Source: Lysinibacillus sp. G4S2 (GTDB lineage: Bacteria; Bacillota; Bacilli; Bacillales_A; Planococcaceae). Taken from it: a DNA stretch of 64,000 nucleotides. Positions within the stretch are counted from its first letter, which is position 1; each line of letters opens with the position of its first letter. The notes under the pieces were generated by a model. The model saw only the letters and a list, made by a program, of their open reading frames with translations, was not told where the DNA came from and did not search any database. Shown here one piece after another: positions 37,092-46,406 of this stretch. A program made the position numbers and the translations under genes. The stretch covers positions 4,530,001 through 4,594,000 of the forward strand of contig NZ_JAUCFJ010000002.1 in NCBI RefSeq assembly GCF_030348505.1, given 5' to 3'.

Positions 37092-38027
37092 TTAATCATC
37101 TAACTCATCTGTTGAAGAAATTACTTCATCAAGTCGCCTTGAAAACTCCTCAGCCGCATTAACCCCCATCTTTTTCAAACGGTAATTCATGGCAGCTACT
37201 TCAATAATAACAGACACATTGCGCCCAGGTCTTACAGGAATCGTTAATTTCGTCAGTTCTGTATCGATGATTTTCATTTTCTCTTCTTCTAGACCTAAGC
37301 GATCGTATACCTTTTCCGGGTCCCAAATTTCTAGTTCAATAATTAACGTAATACGTTTGTATGGTCGCACCGCACTCGCACCAAAAAGCGTCATAATATC
37401 GATAATGCCAATCCCTCTAATTTCTAATAAATGTTCTAAAAGAGGTGGTGGACTACCAATTAAAAAATTCTCTGATTCTTGACGAATTTCCACACAATCA
37501 TCGGCCACTAAGCGGTGCCCCTTCTTAACAAGTTCAAGTGCTGTCTCACTTTTCCCTACACCACTTTTTCCGATAATTAGCACACCGATGCCGTACACAT
37601 CGACTAAAACTCCGTGAGCAGCAGTCATTGGTGCAAAACAACCCTCTAAATAGTTTGTCAGCCTACTCGAAAACTTCGTCGTTGTCATATGTGTTTTAAA
37701 GACAGGTACATGTTTTTCATTGGACGCCTGTAGAAGCTCCGTAGGTACCTCTAAATCTCGAGAAATAATAATCGCAGGCGTATCCTGCGAACACAGTAAA
37801 CGCATGCGCTCCAGTTTCACATCTGCAGGTAACATTTCAAAAAAAGAAAGTTCTGTTTTCCCAAGTAATTGTACTCGATTCGCAGGATAGTGCGTAAAAT
37901 ACCCCGCCATCTCAAGCCCCGGTCTTGAAATATCACTAGTGACAATCGTCCTTCCTATTCCTTCCTCACCAGCTAATAGTTCTAACTTAAATTTCTCCAT
38001 TACGTCTCTTGTTAATACTACGACCAA
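37092..38027 (-). CDS. hprK: HPr kinase/phosphorylase
   Basis: A 311-residue bifunctional enzyme that phosphorylates HPr and Crh at Ser46 and reverses this by phosphorolysis. It has His138 in TAAHGVLVD, Walker A GKSGVGKS (153-160), the VADDCVEI segment, and the HprK signature [16 protein letters not shown]. The start is TTG at 38027 with GGGGGC upstream; the ribosome-binding site is not ideal. First gene of hprK-lgt-ppaX-yvoF. Confidence 0.96.
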   Translation of the reverse strand: MVVVLTRDVMEKFKLELLAGEEGIGRTIVTSDISRPGLEMAGYFTHYPANRVQLLGKTELSFFEMLPADVKLERMRLLCSQDTPAIIISRDLEVPTELLQASNEKHVPVFKTHMTTTKFSSRLTNYLEGCFAPMTAAHGVLVDVYGIGVLIIGKSGVGKSETALELVKKGHRLVADDCVEIRQESENFLIGSPPPLLEHLLEIRGIGIIDIMTLFGASAVRPYKRITLIIELEIWDPEKVYDRLGLEEEKMKIIDTELTKLTIPVRPGRNVSVIIEVAAMNYRLKKMGVNAAEEFSRRLDEVISSTDELDD

Positions 38028-38073
38028 TATTAGTAGCCCCCATTCGCTGTAGATCTCCCGATTGGTTTAACTA

Positions 38074-38094
38074 GCAATCAGCTCCACTGATTGC
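38074..38094. other. Hairpin in the hprK leader
   Basis: Perfect 8-bp stem GCAATCAG / CTGATTGC with a 5-base loop, 47 bases before the hprK start codon. A TAAAAT -10 with a TG extension lies just upstream (38106-38114, minus strand). It could modulate translation or mRNA stability; no T tract follows, so it is not a terminator. Confidence 0.4.
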
Positions 38095-38182
38095 AGTTTC
38101 ACTTTATTTTAGCATGTCTATGTATAAAAGAAATGAATTTACTCTCTATTCGCTGACAGAAAAATACTCCACAAAACATAAA

Positions 38183-38212
38183 AAACTAGCGGTTCTCCAA
38201 ATCCGCTAGTTT
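38183..38212 (-). terminator. Terminator of the cytochrome c551 gene
   Basis: AAACTAGCGG and CCGCTAGTTT form a perfect stem with a 10-base loop, followed by TTTTTTA on the minus strand, 11 bases after the stop codon. Confidence 0.95.
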
Positions 38213-38222
38213 CTATATTGCT

Positions 38223-38543
38223 TTATTTTTGAGTAGCTAACCATTTGGCAACTGCTTCTGCATCTGCACCTTTAACTACACCAGCAGGCATTGCACCTTT
38301 ACCATTGTTAATAACATCTAAAATTTCTTTTTCTGATAAACGAGAACCTACATCTTTGATTGCTGGTGCATTCCCTTGACCTTGTAGTTCACCACCGTGG
38401 CAAGTAATACAAGATTTCATAGCGATTGCTTCTCCATCTGGAGTAGTTGTTTTTGCACTTTCTTTTGTTGCTTTTTCTCCGCCGCCACAAGCAGCTAAAA
38501 AGATTGCAGATCCGAACACTAATGTTAACATTACTTTTTTCAT
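38223..38543 (-). CDS. cccB: Membrane-anchored cytochrome c551
   Basis: A 106-residue lipoprotein: signal peptide with lipobox LAAC (Cys19), then one haem-c site CITCH (Cys45, Cys48, His49) and the GAMPAG loop supplying the axial Met. It carries electrons on the outer face of the membrane to terminal oxidases. Same gene in B. subtilis lies near yvjA, as here. Confidence 0.95.
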   Translation of the reverse strand: MKKVMLTLVFGSAIFLAACGGGEKATKESAKTTTPDGEAIAMKSCITCHGGELQGQGNAPAIKDVGSRLSEKEILDVINNGKGAMPAGVVKGADAEAVAKWLATQK

Positions 38544-38594
38544 TAGTACCCCTCCTTAAATTAATAAAAATCTTTCCAAAATATTATACCAAAT

Positions 38595-39458
38595 TTATGC
38601 ACGTTTGAAACCTTTCCCTAACACCTCATATGCATCAGAAACAATGACAAACGCTGATGGGTCAACGCTTTTAATGAGTTGTTTCAGCTTTGTGAACTCT
38701 GTTTGGTAAACAACAACCATAAGTACTGGTCGTGCTTCCCCTGTATAGCCACCGATTGCAGGCAACTTTGTTACTCCACGATTAATTTCAGCATAAATGG
38801 CATCACGCACCTCATCTTGCTTCAGCGTAATTATATAAACCATTTTTGATTGACTAAAGCCGAGCTGAATAATATCGATGGTTTTAGTAGTGACATAAAG
38901 TCCAATCAGGGCATACAAACCTTTCTCTAAGTCAAAAACAATTGCTGCACTAATTGCGATAATCCCATCAATTAACAGTACACTTGTACCAAGCGATATT
39001 CCGGTATACTTTGTAATAATTTGCGCTAATAAATCAGTGCCACCAGTAGAAGCATTCCCCTTAAAGACAAGCCCTATTCCTAAACCGACAACAATTCCCC
39101 CAAAAAGTGCACCAAGTAAAGGATTATCAGTCCAAGGCTCCCAACTATTCGTTAGTAAAACAATAAGCGGTAATGTCACTGTTCCAACAAATGATTTTAT
39201 CCCAAACTTTTTTCCAAGAAATAATACACCTGCTATAAATAATGGAATATTAAATGCATACTGTACATAACCAGGATTCCAGCCAAATAAACCGTGTAAA
39301 ATTGTACTAATCCCGCTTACACCGCCAGAGGCCACTTGATTTGGTAGTAAAAATACATTAAAGCCAATGGCAATAATTGCCGCACCAACAATGACGTACA
39401 CATATTCTATAACGCTTTCCCTTACATCATTTGTTAGATTCATTTCTTCCACGTCCAC
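38595..39458 (-). CDS. YitT-family membrane protein with DUF2179 domain (YvjA-like)
   Basis: A 287-residue protein with five or six membrane helices in residues 20-205 (SGGVSGISTILHGLFG and NASTGGTDLLAQI are family signatures) and a soluble C-terminal DUF2179 domain (GVTKLPAIGGYTGEARPVLMVVV). The start is uncertain: a GTG at 39458 or an ATG at 39443, neither with a clear ribosome-binding site. Function unknown across the family. Confidence 0.88.
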   Translation of the reverse strand: MDVEEMNLTNDVRESVIEYVYVIVGAAIIAIGFNVFLLPNQVASGGVSGISTILHGLFGWNPGYVQYAFNIPLFIAGVLFLGKKFGIKSFVGTVTLPLIVLLTNSWEPWTDNPLLGALFGGIVVGLGIGLVFKGNASTGGTDLLAQIITKYTGISLGTSVLLIDGIIAISAAIVFDLEKGLYALIGLYVTTKTIDIIQLGFSQSKMVYIITLKQDEVRDAIYAEINRGVTKLPAIGGYTGEARPVLMVVVYQTEFTKLKQLIKSVDPSAFVIVSDAYEVLGKGFKRA

Positions 39459-39600
39459 TTCAACTATCAGAATTTTTTCAAGACGAAATGATTATAGCAA
39501 ATAGTTCTTGTATTGAGAACTTCGACTTGATGAAGGAAACATGTATTTTTATAATTTGCATTATGTATTACACTTATGACCATTAATTTAAAAACACAAA

Positions 39601-39641
39601 AAATAAGCTACCTTAAAGAGCAAATTTTAGATAGCTTATTT
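39601..39641 (-). terminator. Terminator of the EAL-HDOD gene
   Basis: AAATAAGCTA and TAGCTTATTT stems (39601-39610, 39632-39641), with TTTTTTG after them on the minus strand, 70 bases after the gene. Confidence 0.8.
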
Positions 39642-39709
39642 CTATTCTCTAGTTCATCATTGGAAGTTATAGATGATATTCATGTGGATTAGTTGATTGG
39701 CTCTTGTTT

Positions 39710-40942
39710 TTATAAAGAAGATTTTTCTGCCCACTCCATAGCTTCATGGTATAACTGATCAATGTTTGATAAATCGATGTTGAGCTGAGAAGCTAATTTT
39801 TCTAAGGTAGGCCAATCTAATTTGCTTAACGCAATACTGAATTCAAGATATGGTGCCATTTCAGTTTGATTACCTAAAATCGTTTCTGATATGTCTTCTG
39901 AAAAAGGTAGCTGCTGTAAAATAACATTCATCGGTCTTTGCAGCAAAGTATCTATCAGTGAAAACATTCCAACTAAAAAATATTCAGAGAAGTTCTTCTT
40001 ATAGGAAAGTTTGGCTAATTTCTCACAAACTTTTGCTCTAAATAACGATGTACGCATGACTTCTTTAAAAATATCATTATCAGCATTCTTATCAATTTCT
40101 CGCATCGCCAATAAATAAATCCACTTTCGTAAATCTGAAACGCCGAGTAATACAATCGCTTGTTTTATCGAACGAACCTTGGATTTATAACGCTTCTCTG
40201 AATTATTAATCATTTGCAATAATTTATATGTCAATGAAATATCACGTTCAATATTATCAGTTAATAACTGGACATTAGGTTCCTCTTCTTTTAATAGCGT
40301 AATAATATATAAATATTGAATAGTATTAGCTGGTATATCGGTTGTTGTAATTATTTGCGGCTGTTCAAAAAAATAGCCTTGAAATAATTCATAGCCAGAA
40401 TGCTTTGCAACTTCAAATTGATTACGTGTCTCGACCTTTTCAGCGAGCAATTTTATGTGAGGGAAATTTTCTTTCACTTTATTTTCAATTTCCATTCGCT
40501 CCAGTAATGGGGACAATAAAAAATCAACTTTTATATAATCGATATAAGCAAATAACTCATCATAAACTTTTACTTCATCATCCAAAATAAAATCATCTAA
40601 TGCGATTTTAAACCCAAATGATTTCAACTCAATGACTCTCTCTACTAACTGAGGTGTAAGAGGAACGTCCTCTAAAATCTCAATAACAACTTGCGATGGA
40701 TTTAAGGACTCGTTTATCGAACTCATCAGCAAGTTTTCTGTAAAATTAACAAAACTAGGCTTACCTTTTGTTACCTCTTCAATGCCAATTGAAAGAAATG
40801 AGTTTACTATTACGTCAATTGTTGCAGCATCTGAATCGACCATCGGAAAAGCATTCGCATTTTTGCTACGATATAATAATTCATATGCAACGACTTGTTC
40901 ATGAAGATTAAAAATAGGCTGTCTGCCAATAAATACTTCCAT
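39710..40942 (-). CDS. EAL-HDOD signalling protein (YuxH type)
   Basis: A 410-residue protein. Residues 1-200 are an EAL domain in which the EAL motif reads ELL (AYELLYR), but other active-site positions are kept: Asn in VNFTENLL, Glu in VIEILEDV, the DD pair in IALDDF, Lys in IKVDF, Glu in AEKVET and QGYFF. Residues ~200-395 are an HDOD domain (LTYKLLQMINNS, IKQAIVLLGVSDLRKWIYL). It may bind or cleave cyclic di-GMP; activity is uncertain. GGGGGG lies seven bases before the ATG at 40942. Confidence 0.88.
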   Translation of the reverse strand: MEVFIGRQPIFNLHEQVVAYELLYRSKNANAFPMVDSDAATIDVIVNSFLSIGIEEVTKGKPSFVNFTENLLMSSINESLNPSQVVIEILEDVPLTPQLVERVIELKSFGFKIALDDFILDDEVKVYDELFAYIDYIKVDFLLSPLLERMEIENKVKENFPHIKLLAEKVETRNQFEVAKHSGYELFQGYFFEQPQIITTTDIPANTIQYLYIITLLKEEEPNVQLLTDNIERDISLTYKLLQMINNSEKRYKSKVRSIKQAIVLLGVSDLRKWIYLLAMREIDKNADNDIFKEVMRTSLFRAKVCEKLAKLSYKKNFSEYFLVGMFSLIDTLLQRPMNVILQQLPFSEDISETILGNQTEMAPYLEFSIALSKLDWPTLEKLASQLNIDLSNIDQLYHEAMEWAEKSSL

Positions 40943-41069
40943 TTCGCTGCCCCCCATTTCTCCATTTTCTAGTATTTTATATTATAGCATTTTTAATTAC
41001 TATCTGCTTATCATTCAAGTAATTGTCTAAAAGTCTCCTTGCATTAACTAACATCCTTTACAAGAAAAT

Positions 41070-41213
41070 GGATTATCACCATAATGTGTGGTTGATTTCT
41101 GTTCCGATTGGGCGCTTTGTCGCTGACGCTTCGCTTTCGCACAAAGCTTCCTGTGGGTGTCCAATGAGCCGCTTCACTCGCTTGGCTTGCTCCAGGGTCT
41201 CATCTGTGACTTA
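41070..41213. repeat. Nested-palindrome element, right end missing
   Basis: Left end GGATTATCACCATAATGTG, then GTTGATTTCTGTTCCGATTG, an inserted GCTGACGCTTCGCTTTCGC module, GAGCCGCTTCACTCGC and CTCCAGGGTCTCATCTGTGA; then homology stops. Lies upstream of the EAL-HDOD gene; 41214-41337 shows nothing. Confidence 0.8.
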
Positions 41214-41337
41214 ATCATGAGCTAGACAAGAACCTTACGCAATGAACTTTTCCTATTCAAATGTTTTAATTATCGACATACCACGTAGCACGGTTCTTGA
41301 AGATTCCCAAGGTCTTGTACTATTTATAAGGTAGTAA

Positions 41338-41396
41338 AAAAATAAAGACAGTCCAAAGTGATTTTTTATCACATTTGGACTGTCCTTTTTTATTTT
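41338..41396 (-). terminator. dedA terminator
   Basis: GACAGTCCAAA and TTTGGACTGTC form a long stem that includes GTGAT/ATCAC, with an A/T run at each end. It abuts the dedA stop codon. Confidence 0.88.
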
Positions 41397-42040
41397 CCAC
41401 TTGCTTTTGATTTAATAGCACCAATAACCGCTGGAACAACTGAAAGAAAGATAATTAATATTAGAACTGTTGAGAAGTTATCTTTAATAATCGGAATATT
41501 ACCAAAGAAATAACCTAGGAATGTACAGCTACATACCCATAACACTGCACCTACAACGTTATACATGATGAAGTAGCTATACTTCATTTTACTTGCTCCG
41601 GCAATAAATGGTATGAATGTACGGATGAATGGCATAAAGCGCGCGATGACAATTGTTTTTCCACCGTGTTTATTAAAGAATTTTTCTGCAGCCTCCATAC
41701 GTTCTTTTTTAACAACTCTACCGAGGAAGCTCTTTGGTGGAATAGATGTCCCTACTTTATGACCAATATGATAGTTCATCGTATCCCCTAAAATTGCTGC
41801 TGCTAAAAACACTGGAATTAAGATCCACATATCAAATGCACCCATTGCTGCTGCAAATGTACCACTTGCAAAAAGCAATGAATCACCTGGAAGGAACGGG
41901 AAAATTACGACACCTGTTTCAACAAAAACAATTGCAAATAAAATGAGATAACTCCAATTACCAAAATCACGAATGATTTCTTCTAAATGCACATCGATAT
42001 GCATAATAAAACTAATTAATTCCTTGATGATATCTATCAT
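41390..42040 (-). CDS. DedA family membrane protein
   Basis: A 216-residue integral membrane protein with about five helices. Family motifs: ETGVVIFPFLPGDSLLFASG, then GDTMNYHIGHKVG, and FMPFIRTFIPFIAGASKM with the conserved Arg. DedA proteins include lipid flippases or scramblases for undecaprenyl phosphate and phosphatidylethanolamine; the substrate here cannot be told. Monocistronic. Confidence 0.93.
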   Translation of the reverse strand: MIDIIKELISFIMHIDVHLEEIIRDFGNWSYLILFAIVFVETGVVIFPFLPGDSLLFASGTFAAAMGAFDMWILIPVFLAAAILGDTMNYHIGHKVGTSIPPKSFLGRVVKKERMEAAEKFFNKHGGKTIVIARFMPFIRTFIPFIAGASKMKYSYFIMYNVVGAVLWVCSCTFLGYFFGNIPIIKDNFSTVLILIIFLSVVPAVIGAIKSKASGK

Positions 42041-42234
42041 TTTTTTGTATGCTCTCTTTCAATTAAATTTTCTAAAAGCTTTGACGTAGCTAGACACCAA
42101 AGGGTTCCACTCTTGTTTACCGTCTGTGGTGTTACTACTCCCTCACTATATGACAAGCCTTTAAAAAGTATGTAGTTTTCACAAGTTTGATTTTATCATT
42201 TACTATCATCTACACTCAACTTATTTAATTTAGA

Positions 42235-42434
42235 GACCAACCATAATGTGTGGTTGATTTCCGTTCCGACTGGGCGCTTTGCTGCTGCCGCTTCGCTTTC
42301 GCGCAGATAAAACATTTGTAGCTGACGCTTCGCTTTCGCACAGAGCAAAGCTTCCTGGGGGCGTCCGATGAGCCGCTTCACTCCGTAGCTCGCTGAAGGG
42401 TCTCATCTGTGACGCTAATCCCCAAGGAATAGAG
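42235..42434. repeat. Nested-palindrome element with two inserted hairpin modules
   Basis: GACCAACCATAATGTGTGG left end, GTTCCGACTGGGCGCTTTG, then two GCT-CGCTTCGCTTTCGC modules about 37 bases apart, then CTTCCTGGGGGCGTCCGATG and GGGTCTCATCTGTGACGC. The right palindromic half is lost after CCCCAAGG. Confidence 0.8.
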
Positions 42435-42516
42435 GTTTGAGACTTCTGTAACTACCGTTTCACTTTCGTTACAAAAAACACTTGCCAAAAGAAGTTAAAA
42501 AATTTCACATCAGAAA

Positions 42517-42590
42517 AGCGCGAGAAATCAACGTTTCTAAAATTGATTTCTCGCGCTTTTTATAGTTTTGAGCTGTTATGTTCTAGCCTC
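42517..42590. terminator. Terminator of lcfB, second copy of the dispersed hairpin
   Basis: GCGAGAAATCAA and TTGATTTCTCGC with the loop CGTTTCTAAAA, base for base as at 6022-6056. The following tail (CTTTTTATAGTTTTGAGC, then GTTATGTTCTAGCCTC) also matches and reaches into the end of lcfB. On the minus strand the stem is followed by GCTTTTC. Confidence 0.75.
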
Positions 42591-44138
42591 TACTTTGTTA
42601 TCTTTTAATGAACGACGTAAAATTTTCCCTGTCGTATTTTTCGGTAATTCATCTATAATTTCAATTACTTTAGGGACCTTGTATTTCACCATATGTTTTG
42701 CACAGTATGCAAGAAGGTCGTCTGTTGAAGTTGCCGCTACGTCTTTTAAGACAACATATGCATGAACAGCCTCACCTAAATTAGGATCTGGGTAGCCTAC
42801 AACTGCCGCTTCAACGATATTATTATGAGCAAAGAGTACTTCTTCAACCTCTCTTGGATATACATTATATCCCCCTACAATAATCATATCTTTTTTACGG
42901 TCAACGATGAAAATATACCCTTCTTCGTCAACTTTAGCTAAGTCACCTGTATATAGCCAGCCATCGCGTAAAACCATCGCTGTTTCTTCAGGCAATTTAT
43001 AATAGCCCTTCATAACGTTAGGTCCTTGAACAATTAGTTCTCCTACTTCACCAACAGGCACTTCTTGACCGTTAGTATCCACTACCTTATTTTTAACATT
43101 GGAAATGGATGTACCGATAGAACCTGCTTTACGATCACGATCCAATGGATTAAAGCATGTTACTGGTGAAGCTTCTGATAAGCCATAGCCTTCCGAAACA
43201 CGCACATTAAATTTCTTCTCGAAATTATGTAATAGTGCTACCGGTAAAGACGCACCACCTGAAATCGCTAGGCGTATTGTTGAGAAATCTTCAGGGTTGC
43301 CTTCTGGTAATTGATACAAGAAGTTATACATAGTTGGTACACCAGCAAAGACTGTTGCTTTTTGTTCCTTCGTTATTTTAAAGACTTCAGTTGGACTAAA
43401 ACGTGGTACAAGTAAAACTGTTGCTCCACTCAATAAAGGTGCGTTGACGACAACAGTTAACGCAAATACATGGAAAACTGGTAATGTAGCAATAATGCGA
43501 TCATCTGATTTATAGCCTAGATAATCCGCAACATCTCGTGCATTTGAATAGACATTTCCATGTGTCAGCATTGCGCCCTTCGGAGTACCTGTTGTACCTG
43601 AAGTATATAAAATAATTGCATTATCATCGTCTGCTACTTCTATTGGTTGTAAAGATTCCGATGCACTTGCTATAACTTGTAAAAATAAATGAGTTTTTGC
43701 CTGTGCCTCTTCTGATAAAGTAGCTACTTTTTCAGCAACATCTGCTGTTGTTTCACAAACAACAAATGTTTTTATTTGTGGAAAAGCTTGTACACCCATT
43801 TCTACTAACGGAAGAAGTGCATCAAGTGCAATAACAGCTTTTACATCACCATTATGCAAAATATACGAAATTTCATCCGGCGTATAAATTGGATTAATCG
43901 GAATTGCCGTTGCCCCTATACGCATTGTTGCATATAACGCAATTAAATAATGTGGTGTATTGCCGAGTAAAAACGCCACATGGTCCCCTTTTTCAACCCC
44001 TAATTCTTGTAACCCCTTAGCAAAGCGACCAACAGTGTGCTCAAACTCACCGAATGTCGTATCTTTCCCCATAAAATGATACGCAATTTTATCTGGCTGC
44101 TCTACTGCTTGTTGACGAACACTTGAAACTAAATTCAA
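42576..44138 (-). CDS. lcfB: Long-chain fatty-acid--CoA ligase (LcfB/YhfL type)
   Basis: A 520-residue AMP-forming ligase with P-loop YTSGTTGTPKG near residue 180, GYGLSEASP, YTGDL, and the C-terminal GGYNVYPREVEE and catalytic Lys motif PKNTTGKILRR. The sequence follows B. subtilis LcfB closely along its length (for example SISGGASLPVAL-like and EGYGLSEASPVTCFNP segments). It activates fatty acids for degradation or membrane lipid use. lcfB and lplJ are also close neighbours in B. subtilis. Confidence 0.93.
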   Translation of the reverse strand: MNLVSSVRQQAVEQPDKIAYHFMGKDTTFGEFEHTVGRFAKGLQELGVEKGDHVAFLLGNTPHYLIALYATMRIGATAIPINPIYTPDEISYILHNGDVKAVIALDALLPLVEMGVQAFPQIKTFVVCETTADVAEKVATLSEEAQAKTHLFLQVIASASESLQPIEVADDDNAIILYTSGTTGTPKGAMLTHGNVYSNARDVADYLGYKSDDRIIATLPVFHVFALTVVVNAPLLSGATVLLVPRFSPTEVFKITKEQKATVFAGVPTMYNFLYQLPEGNPEDFSTIRLAISGGASLPVALLHNFEKKFNVRVSEGYGLSEASPVTCFNPLDRDRKAGSIGTSISNVKNKVVDTNGQEVPVGEVGELIVQGPNVMKGYYKLPEETAMVLRDGWLYTGDLAKVDEEGYIFIVDRKKDMIIVGGYNVYPREVEEVLFAHNNIVEAAVVGYPDPNLGEAVHAYVVLKDVAATSTDDLLAYCAKHMVKYKVPKVIEIIDELPKNTTGKILRRSLKDNKVEART

Positions 44139-44161
44139 TTACACCATCCCCTTTATCGTAT

Positions 44162-44354
44162 CAATTTCGCCTGGGCGTAATTGAGTCCAGATTTTGAATT
44201 GTGCTCGCACAATTCATTCCTTTGAAAATCCGTGACATCCGCCGGAGGCTTTATCTTCATTCAGTAGCTGTTCGGACACCCTCTGAAAAGGAACCCCCAT
44301 CCGCATTCATCTCACCAACTAAGAGGTGAGAGTCTTCTACTGAATGAAGATAAA
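44162..44354. repeat. Second palindrome family, complete copy with three hairpins
   Basis: Contains CAATTTCGCC-TG-GGCGTAATTG (44162-44183), a perfect GAATTGTGC-TC-GCACAATTC palindrome (44196-44215), and a perfect 18-bp stem: 44250-44267 (TTTATCTTCATTCAGTAG) with 44337-44354. Inside the last, CTCACC/GGTGAG forms an inner hairpin. It lies between the Bce-type transporter and lcfB. Confidence 0.85.
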
Positions 44355-44471
44355 ATGAATCGTTATTCAGTAATATTATATAAGAAATATATCTAAAAGA
44401 CAACGAAACTTTTTATTTCATGTCAGAAATTACGTCAAATAACTCATTTTTTTCTCTTTCACGCGTTTTTG

Positions 44472-46406
44472 TCACGAACGAATATGCGAGATGTATCGCC
44501 AACGAATCAAGTAAAAATAGACTATTTGTATTAAAACAAAAAAACCAAAAGCAAAGAAAACTTCTTTTACAATGGAAATATTAGCAATATCCTTTAAGAT
44601 GCCTTGAACCATAAGAAAAGCAAAAGCACTATGCATCATTGCAACACCCCACGGTAAGAAAAATTGTGGGAATAAATGACGATTCACAAGCTTTTTGAGC
44701 TCCGTATCTGTTAAGCCCATTCGCTTTAAGACATCGAATTTACGCTTTTCTCTTTCAAGAGAGGCATGCAATTTAAAGTAAACGAAGCTACCTGCTGCTA
44801 ATAAAAATACCGATGCTACTAAGACACCAACTAATGTAAATAATGAGTAAGTAGCTATTACATAAGAATAATTTAATCCTGCATTTTCAAAGTAAAATGG
44901 GCTAAATTTACCCTTCTTATTAATATCTTGAGATGCTGCTAACCCGTCTATGTCCTGGCCGATATCTTTCGATTCCATCCACTGAGGAATATAGAATGTA
45001 AATAAATGATAGGTTGGCTGCAAAACATTTTTATTGGCAAGCGGCTTGATGAGTCTTGCAAAATCCTCGTCGCTTATCACGATTGAATTGACACTAACAA
45101 TAGAGCCTGGGAATACTATTTTAGGATATACACTATCAATAGTTAACGGAATAGAATTCTCCTCCAACACAGTATGCACAACTTTATTTTTTAGTTTTTT
45201 CAAGGATTCTTCTGAATAGGGTATAAACACTGCTTCTCCGGCAGACAAGTCAAGTAATGGATAACTAAAGGACGACAGCAATACATTCATATCCGATTCT
45301 CTAAAGACTTCAACCTCATTATGAGTAAAAGAAGACGTTTGCTTTACAACAACAAAGCGAGATAAATGGTAGGACAGACCTTTCTCCTCTAATTGAATAC
45401 GTAAAGAGTCGATATGATTTCGTTCATACGGATTGTCGACATCTCCCTTATAAACGAGCCCTAGAGGATTTAAACGGTCATACTGTGTTGTATACGAAGA
45501 CATCGTTGCTAAAACACCGACCGATAAAAATGCCATTGTTGACACCATCGTTACAACAAAAAACATTTTCACATTATCCTTCATAATATGTGTTTGCTCA
45601 GCTAACGAAAGGAGACGATAGCGTTGCCAATGATATTCTCGTTTACCCCGAGCTTTATCTAAAAAGCAAGGTACAGAATCACTGAAAAAATAATATGTTC
45701 CAAAGGTTGCTGACAGGGGGATTAATAATGTTAATCCAATTAATGATGTATTCGACACGATAAATGCTAGTACGTATGTTGATAAAATGAGGGCAATGCC
45801 ATATACTGCACGGATTTTCGAATAAGTTGAATCACTATTTAAATAATCACTTCCCTTAATAAGGTCGCGTAATTTTCTTTCACGTGTAAAATACACACTG
45901 ATAAAGGAAATAACTACAAAAGCACTTGTAAAGACACCGATTGTTAGTAAAAATGGCTCCCACGAAACATACATGGGCAATTTATCTAAATGTAAAATTT
46001 CTCGGACAATCATGAAAAAGAATTTCGAGAATGAGAAACCAAATATAATTCCAACAATAATAGAGCCCGATCCAATAATCATTGTCTCCAAAAAGACAAG
46101 CTTATTCATCTGGCGTCTTTCCATTCCTAGATGTAATAAAATCGCAAACTCATGTGATCTAGCCTCTAAAAAGGCACTCATCGAATAATATAAAAAGAAT
46201 AATGTAAAAAGAACGAGTACGATTTCCGCACCGACCATCCCAATTAACGATGTCTCTCCTAAAATCCCTCGTTCAATATCCGGATGAAACATGAGCATTG
46301 AATAGATAAAAAACACAGCCACAGAAAAAAAGCTTGCCATGAAAAAGGCACCGTATATACGGCTGTTCCGTACGACATTACGGTAAGCGAATTGTCGAAA
46401 GGTCAC
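44472..46406 (-). CDS. BceB-type ABC transporter permease
   Basis: A 644-residue FtsX-like permease with about ten membrane helices and one large extracellular loop (roughly residues 310-520) between helices 7 and 8, the layout of peptide-antibiotic detoxification permeases such as BceB, YtrF and VraG. The start is GTG at 46406 with GGAGGAGG eight bases upstream; it overlaps the ATPase gene by 29 bases. It probably senses and relieves a cell-wall-active peptide together with the kinase upstream; the drug is unknown. Confidence 0.9.
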   Translation of the reverse strand: MTFRQFAYRNVVRNSRIYGAFFMASFFSVAVFFIYSMLMFHPDIERGILGETSLIGMVGAEIVLVLFTLFFLYYSMSAFLEARSHEFAILLHLGMERRQMNKLVFLETMIIGSGSIIVGIIFGFSFSKFFFMIVREILHLDKLPMYVSWEPFLLTIGVFTSAFVVISFISVYFTRERKLRDLIKGSDYLNSDSTYSKIRAVYGIALILSTYVLAFIVSNTSLIGLTLLIPLSATFGTYYFFSDSVPCFLDKARGKREYHWQRYRLLSLAEQTHIMKDNVKMFFVVTMVSTMAFLSVGVLATMSSYTTQYDRLNPLGLVYKGDVDNPYERNHIDSLRIQLEEKGLSYHLSRFVVVKQTSSFTHNEVEVFRESDMNVLLSSFSYPLLDLSAGEAVFIPYSEESLKKLKNKVVHTVLEENSIPLTIDSVYPKIVFPGSIVSVNSIVISDEDFARLIKPLANKNVLQPTYHLFTFYIPQWMESKDIGQDIDGLAASQDINKKGKFSPFYFENAGLNYSYVIATYSLFTLVGVLVASVFLLAAGSFVYFKLHASLEREKRKFDVLKRMGLTDTELKKLVNRHLFPQFFLPWGVAMMHSAFAFLMVQGILKDIANISIVKEVFFAFGFFVLIQIVYFYLIRWRYISHIRS

